Origin: Symsagittifera roscoffensis
Taxonomy: Eukaryota; Xenacoelomorpha; Acoela; Convolutidae
DNA length: 64,000 bases
Assembly: GCF_963678635.1 (NCBI RefSeq)
Contig: NC_087065.1
Location: 15,006,019 to 15,070,018, forward strand
Reading direction: 5' to 3'
Both the position numbers and the translations under genes were made by a program. How positions within the stretch are numbered: the first letter of the stretch is position 1; every line of letters begins with the position of its first letter. The notes beneath the pieces were generated by a model. The model was not told the DNA's origin and ran no database searches. It saw nothing but the letters and a program-made list of their open reading frames with translations. Below are positions 23,901 to 32,276 of this stretch, piece after piece.

Positions 23901-25315
23901 TTTAGTTCTTCGGATGGCACGCAAATTGATTCAATGTCAAAAATAGCGACATTTTTGAATAAGGTTTGTTCTTTTGTGTACTCAATATTGAACCCATCCA
24001 GTTTTTTGAATAACGTCTCTCGTAAAGTATAAACATTTTTGGGGTAAATGTTTTTTATTCGATCTTTGCATCGTAGGAGATGCTTGTTGAAATTTTGAGA
24101 TACATTGAAAAATATATCGCAAGTTGGGCATCGGAAGCATTTGAAGAAGTTGTCGATGTTATTGACGTAAATAATGTGGTTGTTGTATCGTAGAAGTTTC
24201 ACTGTGTTCTCGTATTTATCGATACTTCTCCGAGCTAATTCTCTCATACAAATTCTCCATCTTCAATGTCGATATCGTAGATAAAGATGTTTTTCTCTAC
24301 TACATCTTCAACTACTGGTAGATTATCCATGGAAACTCCACGAAACTGTTTCGGATCACAACCCAATTTTTCCAGAAATTCGTTAAAGATTTTGAAGTGG
24401 ATGTTTCAAGACCAGTTGTTCCATGTAAATGAACTGCAAGCGCTCGAAACAAACACAAATTGTCAGTGTATGGTTGTTTTGTGTCTTGATTCGAAATCAA
24501 ACAATTAACATGGTTATTCCTCAGAAGTGGTTCGGGAATCACAAAATCTGGACATCCCATTTACGTTTTTTTACTAAGGCTGCAAAAATGGTCACATTAG
24601 TGATCAGCTTGAATCGCCATTTCGTATTTTGTCTCTCTTGTATACAAATTTCAATTATATCTTGCTTATTGACCTTGTTCTGTATAGTTGTCTGCTTTAG
24701 TACAAAGTAGTATAGATTTATCAAAGAGTGTGTTATTTTCATGAGCGTAGAAATGACGATATTTGCTTGTTTCTACATTACGTAACACAAATCCCAAGGC
24801 AATGTTGATTTTTGCTGCACAATCAAGTTTTTCAAAGAATTGATCCAGTTTTCATTAACTAGATTAGGATCTAGTTTTGAAAGTTGAAAATTTAATATTT
24901 TGTGGCGTCCATTTTCCATCTCAGTATCTGTCAAGAAGTGTTGACAGGCATTCAACTCATCTCGTAGCTGATCACTATCCTCCTCGTTTCCAAAGATTTT
25001 ACTCAAATCAGCAACAGAATCACTCGTTTTTCTAGCTTTCATTCCGTGATCCTTCTTGCGATGCTGTTGAAGTAAATAATAGCTTACAAATTCTTTCTCA
25101 CACGATACACACTTTGTTGATTTTTGGATTGACTTTACGTGCTTATTGCTCGTATGGAAATTCATTTCTTGCTGGTTGTAAGTACAATAATTACATTCCG
25201 GACAAGAAATAACTCCTCGCACACAACTCTTGCGATGTCGAGCCGCATCGGCCCTCCTGTACTCTTTACCACAATCCTCGCGTTTCATTTTCTCATTTCT
25301 ATTCAGCGATGGCAT
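20995..25315 (-). pseudogene. polB: Polinton family-B DNA polymerase (pPolB), frameshifted
   Basis: Replicative polymerase of the element. The start is chosen at ATG 25315. The N-terminal third carries two C2H2-like zinc segments (CGKEYRRADAARHRKSC, then CPECNYCTYNQQ) and, near 24400, the DNLCLFRALAVHLHG block common in Polinton polymerases. A further Cys/His segment lies near 24120. The exonuclease has FDIES (Exo I, near 23960) and NSGRYDINL (Exo II, near 23490). The polymerase domain shows NNSYGYQIMDRS (motif B, near 21785) and MDTDSLYLAL (motif C, near 21500). The C-terminus ends at a TAG at 20995. About 1,440 codons, near family length, but split by at least seven frameshifts or stops (for example near 24775, 24560, 23700, 22990, 22490, 22020 and 21160), so inactive. 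Confidence 0.88.
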
Positions 25316-25553
25316 GTTAAAAATGGAAGAATTTTTAAGTCTCAATATAAAGGGATTAGAACTTGGTACATATCGAAGTGGGAGATTTAAAATATCCCAG
25401 AAAAAAATATAAAATTTTTTATACTTACTTTGAATTGTTAAAACTATATGAAATTTATTTCAAGTAGTTATACAAAGTATAGAGCGGTTGCTTTTAACGT
25501 AAAGAAAATCAGAATGAAATAAGTTTTATTTACTGTTCCTTGGGGAAAATCAA

Positions 25554-25607
25554 CCAATCAGAATTGAGTATTCTTTTAGTAACACTGTTTGTTGGAAATC
25601 AACCAAT
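25554..25607. promoter_or_regulatory. Two CCAAT boxes upstream of polB
   Basis: CAACCAATCAGAAT occurs at about 25551 and 25600, 49 bp apart, about 240-290 bp upstream of the polB start. Read in the direction of polB they are ATTGG boxes, the same orientation relative to transcription as the array facing the rightward genes. CCAAT boxes are bound by NF-Y in animals; binding here is inferred. Confidence 0.5.
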
Positions 25608-25720
25608 CAGAATCCAGCATTTTCTAAAAGTCAACTGTTTATTATTGTAAAAAAAAAACCTTAATCTTTATCTGAAAAATGTCTATCAAAAAACATTTGA
25701 GCTTCCTCGAGTTACGTTAA

Positions 25721-26181
25721 AAGAAAAAGGAAAAAATTCCAATTGATTATCTTATTGATGAAATAGAGGTTGACTCTTACTTTTTTCATAATTTTTTGGA
25801 CGTCTTTTTTGTGCAAAACAGAGTTAACCGACTAAGTAAAGGTCTCTTCAGAGAAACTTACTCAATCAAAGAGTTTACTTTTGATCCACATATTGCGTAT
25901 CAAAGTTTTAAACTTACGGCTGAATTACACCTCACAAGGAAAAAAATTTTGGTTATTCTCGAGAATTTGAAATTAATCAAAATTCGTACGATAATATATC
26001 AAAAACTCTTTTTATCCCCTACCCAATACCCAAATTTGTAAAAACTCCCCAGCAAAAGTTTGCTTTGAAAAATTCGTCAACTTTGAGTTATCCTCCCAAA
26101 TTTACATCAAAATCAAAGAACTTGACTATCTACTCAAAAATCAGCAATTTCTCATTGATTACATACAAAAAATTCAATTAA
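25721..26181 (+). pseudogene. Possible small broken ORF, unknown
   Basis: Frame open from 25721 to 26041 without an ATG (about 106 residues, rich in Lys, Leu, Ile and Phe). A different frame then stays open to about 26181 and looks protein-like (IKIKELDYLLKNQQFLIDYI). One frameshift near 26040 could join them. I do not recognise a family. It lies between the two CCAAT clusters and directly before a small membrane ORF. Confidence 0.3.
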
Positions 26182-26185
26182 CTTG

Positions 26186-26344
26186 ATGAAAAAAATTGCA
26201 GAGATGTTAGTTTTATTAATTTTCTTTCTTTTGTTACTTATATCAGCAATATTTCTTTTTTTTACTGCAAACAACTTTTGGTCATTTATTTTTGCAATTG
26301 CTTTTGTGTATATTTTTACTTATTTGGAAGATTTAAGTCCTTAA
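26186..26344 (+). CDS. Small hydrophobic protein, two membrane segments
   Basis: 52-residue frame from ATG 26186 to TAA 26342-26344. A long hydrophobic stretch at about residues 7-26 is separated by TANNFW from a second one at about 30-44, then a short acidic end. It begins five bases after the previous frame's stop, in keeping with the compact gene layout of the element. Function unknown; small membrane proteins are common in Polintons and adintoviruses. Confidence 0.45.
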   Translation: MKKIAEMLVLLIFFLLLLISAIFLFFTANNFWSFIFAIAFVYIFTYLEDLSP

Positions 26345-26355
26345 ACATTTCCCTG

Positions 26356-26527
26356 ATTGGATACAACTAGAACAAAAATGAACATTTTTGTGATTGGAAA
26401 CAACAATACCCAAAATGGAGCATTGTTTCCGATTGGACACGACTTTTATCCACGAATCCCATAAAAAGAAGCTGAAATCTGATTGGACACGACTTCAATC
26501 CAAATAATGAAAACCAAGTCTGATTGG
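26356..26527 (+). promoter_or_regulatory. Array of five ATTGG (inverted CCAAT) boxes
   Basis: GATTGG occurs at 26355, 26392, 26431, 26481 and 26522, spaced 37-50 bp, four of five followed by A and an AC-rich stretch (GATTGGACACGACTT twice). All have one orientation, pointing to the rightward gene starting at 26718. Such clustering in an AT-rich sequence is unlikely by chance. Inferred to be a promoter activated by the host NF-Y complex. Confidence 0.6.
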
Positions 26528-26587
26528 TCAAACCCACATATTCGAGTTGAAGGTACTCCTAACTCCTTACTAAAAATCATTTTGTTT

Positions 26588-26690
26588 TCAACTTAACTAC
26601 CGTCAACTACCTCCTCTCTCAGCTCTAAATACCTTAATTTCAACTTATCTTCCGTCAGCTACCTCCTCTCTCAGCTCTTTCTTGTTTTTA
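26588..26690. repeat. 52-bp tandem duplication before the rightward gene
   Basis: TCAACTTAACTACCGTCAACTACC at 26588 recurs with few changes at 26640, each followed by TCCTCTCTCAGCTCT. The two copies end about 30 bp before the ATG at 26718. Probably a duplicated leader or core promoter. Confidence 0.7.
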
Positions 26691-26717
26691 CTCTTTAACT
26701 CAGTTTATTGCTCAAAA

Positions 26718-27212
26718 ATGATCTTCTCAGTGCAAAACAGCAATCTCATGTACTCTGTAGAATTTTCGCCTGATCTAGTACATATTCAAGTTCGAGAAAC
26801 AGTATCTTGAGTTTTTCTGGCCCGAATGAACATCCCAATCCAAGTCTGGCACAGGGTGGAAGTGATGCGGAGGGACTTCAACGAGCATCATATGACACAA
26901 GTTCCCATGACAGAGAACCAGTTTGATTAAATGCAAATGATGGAGGAAGTTTCTGATCATGTGGGAATGAACTACCCCGAGATTCCTGACTCAAGATTTG
27001 TAGCTCAACCAGTCGACGACTTCCTCTTTCCTTGGGAGGAGGCAGGATCAGCCCAAAATCCCATCACAATAGATGAAGATGAGGGTTTCTCAGAAACAAT
27101 GACGCCTCAAAACACTCCTCCACAACAACCACCAGCAATGGAACCTCGTCCAGCTCTGCGTTCTATAGAGAACCTTCAGAACTCTTCTGCTGCTCGACAG
27201 CTCTTTGATTAA
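26718..27212 (+). pseudogene. Broken gene with Met-rich and acidic, Pro-rich C-terminal part, unknown
   Basis: Starts at ATG 26718 just after the CCAAT array and the 52-bp duplication. The first 30 residues are open, then a stop and a shift near 26805-26825. A second frame runs from ATG 26825 with one in-frame TAA at about 26928 to the end at 27212. The C-terminal 90 residues are acidic and Pro/Gln-rich (ITIDEDEGFSETMTPQ, then PPQQPPAMEPRP) and look disordered. No family recognised. Promoter-proximal position and disorder would fit a regulatory or structural early protein, but that is a guess. Confidence 0.45.
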
Positions 27213-27929
27213 ATGTTTTTGTAAATAAATGTTGTTTGGTATTGACTTCGTTTTCTGTAATTAATTATTTTCTTCAGTTTCATTTTAATTATGAGAATAG
27301 ATGAGAGGTTCAGGGTAAACCACTGATAAACAACAGAACTTAATTTAGTGCTCCCAACTGGCGCATATTTGAAGAAACTCGAATAATTTTTGCACACATA
27401 TTCGGAAAAAACACTAGAAAGGCTGTACACAAGTAAAAAGTTACCCAATGGTTTTTGCATCTTGTACACACTTTTAGCACTTTGTAGAAAAAATTGAAAC
27501 ACTTTTCACATTTTATCGAAAAAAGTAAAACACTTTTCACATTTTGTCGAAAAAATTGAAACACTTTTTGCATTTTATCGAAAAAAGTAAAATACTTTTC
27601 GAGTTTTTGGCGAAAAAATTGAAACACTTTTCGCATTTGTAGTGAAACAATGAAACAATTTTGGCATTTTGTCAAAAAAATTGAAACATTTTTACAACTT
27701 TTTAAAAAATTTAAATGTTTTTGCAACTTTTTGAAAATCAAAAGAAATATTACATCTACTTACATGTTTGAAATTTTTTTTGCAAATGTTTTTGACAACG
27801 TTGATTTTTTTTCGGTAGATAATGGTAATTTTGTAAACATATGAGAGAAAATAGATGGATTATCAGAAGTTTTTTATTGAAAAATTGACATGATCACTAA
27901 TTACAAATCCATAACCATCAATAAAACAG
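27213..27929. repeat. Minisatellite of about 35 bp between convergent genes
   Basis: From about 27475 to 27740 a unit of roughly 35 bp repeats some six to seven times: CATTTTGTCGAAAAAA, then TTGAAACACTTTT, with variation that increases to the right. It creates a long minus-strand open frame with recurring FQFF residues, which I take as a by-product. The rest of 27213-27929 shows no gene. Confidence 0.65.
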
Positions 27930-28460
27930 TCAATTATTTTTAACAAAGATGTTCATATTTTGAGTTTTGTACTTTACGAACTCTTTCTGAAAAGCTGAAC
28001 CAATAGTTTGTGTGGAAGCTAGTTTCTGCTTATAAAATAAATAGTGACGTTTGAATTTTTTGCGTAACAGGCTTTTCTTTGCAACACTTTGCATTTTTTC
28101 TGCTCCTTTCCATATCAAATTGTGATGAACAGCGTGGTCAAGTTGATTGAAAACTTCGCCAGTTGATGAAATTACATTCGAATAAAATCTGTATTTGTAC
28201 AGAGTGTAAAGACAATCAATAATTTGGTATGTGAAATGAAAATTACCCAAACGTTGTAAAATTTGATCGAAAGATGAACCAATCAGAAGTATGTGGAACT
28301 TACAATTTTCCAAAGAACAGTAAGAATTGTGGGTCGAGACACAAAAATTATTGTTTACTATATATTTTTCGTAAAAATCACTGGAAACGGAAATAAATAG
28401 CGATTTTTGACAATACTCTGAATAAAAGCTGGGAAGAGCTTGACACATAGCTGCAGCCAT
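27930..28460 (-). CDS. Intact 176-residue ORF of unknown function, opposite strand
   Basis: Start chosen at ATG 28460 (MAAAMCQALPSFYSEYCQ). The protein has several Cys in its first half, a middle region rich in aromatic residues, and a strongly basic C-terminal third (KKSLLRKKFKRHYLFYKQKL) that could bind nucleic acid or serve as a nuclear signal. It is the only minus-strand gene of the Polinton outside polB and is uninterrupted, unlike most neighbours. I recognise no domain. It could be an accessory gene picked up by this lineage. Confidence 0.5.
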   Translation of the reverse strand: MAAAMCQALPSFYSEYCQKSLFISVSSDFYEKYIVNNNFCVSTHNSYCSLENCKFHILLIGSSFDQILQRLGNFHFTYQIIDCLYTLYKYRFYSNVISSTGEVFNQLDHAVHHNLIWKGAEKMQSVAKKSLLRKKFKRHYLFYKQKLASTQTIGSAFQKEFVKYKTQNMNIFVKNN

Positions 28461-28674
28461 CTGGAACAATGATTTTTGCTGAGAATTGTGGATTTATATA
28501 GGAACACTAACACCTACACAATTCCATATTTGGAAATTTCCCTCAAAAATTCTAATTATAGTTCTATTTCCTTTCATGGTTCGGTGAATGACTCATATTG
28601 TTTACTTCCAATTTCATTTAATCTCAAAATCATTTCTCTCATTTCTCTTCATCTGATCAGTCTGTCCTTCAAAA

Positions 28675-29213
28675 ATGTACTCAAGAAAAGACACAAGTCC
28701 TAATTACATTGAATTCCCAAAAAATTAAACAACAATTGCGAGATTTGCTTGATCCCAAAAATCCTACAAAGGGAAAATTTATTTTGAACCCTGCTTTCAA
28801 CTATTCAAGAAAAATGAGTTGGGACAACTCGAAAAAAGACAGAAAGTCTATCTTGGTGAAAAAGAAGGAGAATTAATCTCAGCAATTAGAAATACTTTAT
28901 TCACGATGCTGAAAACTTTGGACTCGTTCCTATATTGGAACTCACTTCTGACAAAGAGTCAACTATGGATCAGGAGCTTGCCAACTGCAACAAAGTGTAT
29001 GACATAGCAACATACAAAAGAAGACAAGTTCGTGTCACGATCAAGAAGTACATTATTAACAAACCTCCCTAAATTCAGATTCGACTGTTCAACGCAAAAG
29101 AGAATGAAGCAATGAAACAAGTTGCCTATGTCAACTATACTTTGAACGAATTCAAAGAAATGTCCCAAATTTTGGGAGACTTTATGTTTGTTGAGAACTG
29201 TTATGTACAATAA
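28675..29213 (+). pseudogene. Broken Polinton ORF, unknown (possible ssDNA-binding fold)
   Basis: ATG at 28675 (MYSRKDTSPNYIEF), then the readable frame changes at least twice. The last part (about 28915-29213) is open except for one TAA and contains YKRRQVRVTIKKYIINKPP, then a hydrophobic strand and YTLNEFKEMSQILGDFMF. The pattern of basic beta strands followed by a helix resembles, loosely, the next ORF, which has a PC4-like pattern. Weak inference only. Confidence 0.4.
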
Positions 29214-29295
29214 TTTGTGTTATAAATTTTTTTTTCTTGTAATTTAACTATTTATCCTCAAAACCATTTTTCATTTAGTATTGGTGGTGAACAGT

Positions 29296-29742
29296 ATGAG
29301 TTGGAATTTTGGTTTTTCAAGAAATTTACTTTTAAAACTTCACAATAATTTGGGATTTTTTCATATTGTTCTAGAAGAAAAGTCCCAAAAAATTTCACTA
29401 ACAATTATAGAATCACAAAAATTACCAAACTTGCAGAATTTGGACGTAGACTCACAAATATCTCTCTTTGAGTGGACTCTGCATAATGGTAGAAGAAAAA
29501 TTCACATAGGATACCGATCTGATACCAAAAAAATAGATCTTGTAGAATATCATAAAAACGGAAATCAATGGAAAAATAATCAATCTTTACAACTACAAAG
29601 AGAAGAATATGATAAATTACTTGATATGCTTCCTTCATTACTAGGTACTGTAGAGACCTTCAAAAAATCTTGTATCTTTTTTGACGAATGCACTGTAGAC
29701 ATTGAACGTACAGAAATTGAACGAAATTCTAAGAATTTTTGA
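29296..29742 (+). CDS. 148-residue ORF, possible PC4-like single-strand DNA-binding protein
   Basis: Intact from ATG 29296 to TGA 29742. The second half shows an RRKIHIGYR strand, a short strand (IDLVEYHKNG) and a turn with Trp. A helix with the pattern LQLQREEYDKLLDMLPSL then follows. This order (strand, strand with acidic/aromatic end, Trp turn, then 'sL..eeyd.Ll..lp') recalls the PC4 transcription coactivator family, which binds single-stranded DNA. The remaining 70 residues are unassigned. The fold call is by eye only; a structural search would decide it. Confidence 0.45.
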   Translation: MSWNFGFSRNLLLKLHNNLGFFHIVLEEKSQKISLTIIESQKLPNLQNLDVDSQISLFEWTLHNGRRKIHIGYRSDTKKIDLVEYHKNGNQWKNNQSLQLQREEYDKLLDMLPSLLGTVETFKKSCIFFDECTVDIERTEIERNSKNF

Positions 29743-30110
29743 GACTATTAGGCAAGATTTCTCATCAAATACAAAATTTTTTTTTTATTTCTGTGTACCT
29801 GTATTGTTTTGGACCCGGACATAAATTTGAAAGAAATGGACCAAAAATTTCCTTTTGGAGGACTAATTGGATACGGAAATTCCTGTATGGATTACTTTTT
29901 TGCAAACTCCAAAATTTTTAGACTAAATGCAATTCTACATGACTCTGCTGGATCTGTGAAATCTACTACAAAAAAGGTCCTGGGTAATGTTATGTTGCAC
30001 CTAGTCTCCCCAATTCATGCTTTCTTGGTTACGTGACTGGATTATTTTTCTGTTTTTATGTTAAAATATTTGCTTCATCAGTATATCCATTGTTTGATTG
30101 TTAATCATTT
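29743..30110 (+). pseudogene. Conserved-looking Polinton ORF, broken, unknown
   Basis: Two overlapping frames. The second (from about 29809) is protein-like, with PFGGLIGYGNSCMDYFFANSKIF and an ILHDSAGSV segment rich in Gly, His and aromatic residues. A hydrophobic stretch in a third frame (near 30035-30080) may be its membrane-associated end. Frameshifts near 29810 and 30030 would join these. No function assigned. Confidence 0.4.
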
Positions 30111-30144
30111 TAAACAAAAAACTCCAGAGAAAACATTTAACAGA

Positions 30145-30615
30145 ATGAGTCTAGTTGTTTTGGATATTGAATGTATCGAAAGCAATATAGTGAAAGAATT
30201 AGGAGTTTATAAGGATGGACAAACAGAAGGATATTCCTTTCTTCCTCCCAAAAAATTCAAACCAACATCCCAATATTTTTGGTGTACACAGCATCTTCAT
30301 GGAATCAATTGGAGCAGTGGTTACGAAAAATATACTGAGCTTGCAAAAATATTGAAAAATCTAGAAGCCACAGAAACGGAATTTTTTGCAAAAGGTTATG
30401 AAAAATGTAAGATTCTGTCAGAATTTTTGGAAACAAAGATTATTAATTTGGATGACTACGCTTGCCCTAAAATTCAGTTTTTGATATTCAAAGATGAAGA
30501 ATATGATTGGAGGTGTAGCAACTACCCATTTCGTCATGCAAAAATTCCTCACTGTGCAGAGAGAAAAGCATTTGCATACGGAACATGGACTCGATGTTTT
30601 TCAAACAAATTGTAA
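30145..30615 (+). CDS. Polinton protein with DEDD-nuclease-like start, 156 aa
   Basis: Start at ATG 30145. Near the N-terminus is VVLDIECIES, an Asp-x-Glu pattern after a hydrophobic strand like the first motif of DEDD exonucleases. Further on come a Cys/His-containing YFWCTQHLHGINWSSGY segment, an LSEFLETKII helix and a final RHAKIPHCAERKAFAYGTW motif. Proteins with this layout accompany Polintons of several animals. Catalytic activity cannot be confirmed, because the later Asp motifs of DEDD enzymes are not obvious. The frame is intact to TAA 30615. Confidence 0.6.
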   Translation: MSLVVLDIECIESNIVKELGVYKDGQTEGYSFLPPKKFKPTSQYFWCTQHLHGINWSSGYEKYTELAKILKNLEATETEFFAKGYEKCKILSEFLETKIINLDDYACPKIQFLIFKDEEYDWRCSNYPFRHAKIPHCAERKAFAYGTWTRCFSNKL

Positions 30616-30656
30616 ATCATATTATTCATTGTCAACTTTTTCTTTTTTGAGTTAAG

Positions 30657-30920
30657 ATGGTCGATCAATGTGACAAGCCCGTAATTTTAGGAAATTTTGT
30701 TTTTGATGAAGAAAATCATGAAGGATAATCATGGAAATAGTTTGGACGTACATGTAATAGATCTCTTTTAGTTTTTTTGTGCCAATTTTTTGTTACAGTG
30801 TTGATGCTAGTATGTGCAATCGTTCGAATTATGTTATCCACATAATGTGAAGAAACAACAGTTTGGGTAGCTATCTTATCAAGTACAGTCGGTTATATTC
30901 TACCTTCTCCAAAGCTATGA
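30657..30920 (+). pseudogene. Small Polinton membrane protein with three in-frame stops
   Basis: Frame of 87 codons from ATG 30657 to a TGA that overlaps the ATPase start as ATGA (30917-30920). It has an acidic N-terminus (GNFVFDEENHEG), one membrane segment (SLLVFLCQFFVTVLMLVCAIV) and a C-terminal CEETTVWVAILSSTVGYILP motif typical of a conserved small Polinton protein. Stops at 30726 (TAA), 30738 (TAG) and 30843 (TAA) interrupt it without shifting the frame. No ORF finder would report it because of the stops. Confidence 0.6.
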
Positions 30921-31543
30921 ATAAAATAATATCTACCAAAGAACGAATTTTTATTTTCCTAGTTGGACCAAGTGGATCTGGAAAATCTCATCTTATTTTT
31001 GATTGGTTGAAAATTGGTACTTTTCAACCAGCATTCGACAAAATTTTTTATTTTTATCAACATTATCAACCTCTTTATAGTCAAATGCAAAGAAAAAACC
31101 TTAAATTTATCCAAGGAGTAGATTTTGACTTGATTGAAAATCTCCCCAATTATGGAACTAAGTATTTGCTTATATTTGATGATTCTTATGAAGAAATTGC
31201 AAACTCCAAACAATTTGTAAAAATTGCTACTGCTGGGAGACACAGGGGGCTGAATACAATATCCATCAAACACAATTTATTTCATCAAAGCAAATTAGGA
31301 AGAGATGTAGAGTTACAAAATACATACATAGTCTTGTTCAAGTCGCCGAGAGATGTTTTACAAATCAATACATTAAGACAACAAGTAGGTCTAGGATCTC
31401 AATTGAAAGAGTGGTATCAAGATGCAACATCCGTTCCTTATGGTCATTTACTTATTGATTTAACCCAAAAGCAGTTGATTCACTTAGGTATTGCACTAAT
31501 AAAGGCTCAATTCCAACACAATTTTACTCACCAGCTGGAATAG
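30917..31543 (+). CDS. Polinton packaging ATPase (A32/FtsK-HerA type), intact
   Basis: 208 residues from ATG 30917. Walker A is GPSGSGKS at residues 17-24 and Walker B is LLIFDD at about residues 85-90. An AGRHRGLNTISIKHN segment follows, with the Asn/His pattern typical of the family. This ATPase is expected to drive genome packaging into capsids, which is one reason Polintons are considered viruses. Length is normal and there is no interruption. The start overlaps the preceding membrane gene by ATGA. Confidence 0.88.
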   Translation: MNKIISTKERIFIFLVGPSGSGKSHLIFDWLKIGTFQPAFDKIFYFYQHYQPLYSQMQRKNLKFIQGVDFDLIENLPNYGTKYLLIFDDSYEEIANSKQFVKIATAGRHRGLNTISIKHNLFHQSKLGRDVELQNTYIVLFKSPRDVLQINTLRQQVGLGSQLKEWYQDATSVPYGHLLIDLTQKQLIHLGIALIKAQFQHNFTHQLE

Positions 31544-31561
31544 AGACAAAGTTTTTGGACA

Positions 31562-31864
31562 ATGAGTACACAATACGTCTCTATTCTTCCAATATTTCAA
31601 AAAATTTCCCTAAGGCTTCGAAAACAATTCATTCTCAGTTGCCCAAAAGATTTCATTCAGTTTCTGAGCGAGTGTTTAGTAAACCTATTAAGAGGAGAGC
31701 TTGGAGATCTTTGGAAAGAAGACGTAGGAAAATATCGAAAAGAAATTTCAGAACTAACACAAAAAAGAACTCCTCTACACAAAAGAAGATTTATTTTAAG
31801 TTCAACTAAAGGGTTACAATTGATATCTATCATCACCCCTTTTGTCATTAAACGATTGACATAG
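31562..31864 (+). CDS. Conserved short Polinton protein, 100 aa
   Basis: ATG 31562 to TAG 31864, one base before the next ATG. Visible features: FIQFLSECLVNLLRGEL helix, a YRKEISELTQKRTPLHKRR basic segment and an LQLISIITPFVIKRL end. Short proteins with this pattern commonly sit between ATPase and integrase genes in animal Polintons. Function unknown; the basic helix-rich character would suit a virion or DNA-associated protein. Intact. Confidence 0.65.
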   Translation: MSTQYVSILPIFQKISLRLRKQFILSCPKDFIQFLSECLVNLLRGELGDLWKEDVGKYRKEISELTQKRTPLHKRRFILSSTKGLQLISIITPFVIKRLT

Positions 31865-31865
31865 T

Positions 31866-32276
31866 ATGGAACAGTTTGTTTTAATTCCGTACTCAGTTTA
31901 TCAATCACAAAGTACACTTCCAAGAAAACAAAAATTGGAACAAAAGCAAGAAAAAGAGGAGATTGTACCAAAAAATTTTGATTCTGTTTACAGTGCTGTA
32001 AATGCGAGGTTGAAAACGAGCAACAATAAGCATATTTTTGATTTAATTTTGAATTCTCCTAGAATTAAACTCAGCCAGTCAGACAATTTTATATTAGATA
32101 ATCGAGATACAAAAGAATCTATTGTAGACTTTATGTGTGCACTAAAGCGAAAAAATACCGATTCTCCAGATATTTACTTTACTATTTTGGAAGCAACTTA
32201 ACTTCCTCCTAAACTTGTTATTAACAAGAATGCCAAAGCAAAAGATAGAGGAACTTGGATCCCTTTCAAAATCTGA
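31866..32276 (+). pseudogene. Conserved Polinton protein upstream of integrase, one stop
   Basis: Begins with ATG 31866 (MEQFVLIPYSVYQSQ). The frame continues past an in-frame TAA at 32199-32201 to a TGA at 32274-32276, ending in a DRGTWIPFKI motif. The central part has an IKLSQSDNFILDNRDT segment, then a helix and DIYFTILEA. A single nonsense change disables the last 25 codons. It overlaps the integrase start by about 45 bp in another frame. No known enzymatic domain. Confidence 0.6.

Noticed and set aside
27340-27741. 133-residue minus-strand ORF with repeated FQFF residues
   Set aside because: Produced by the 35-bp minisatellite; the unit length rotates the frame and the repeats are degenerate.
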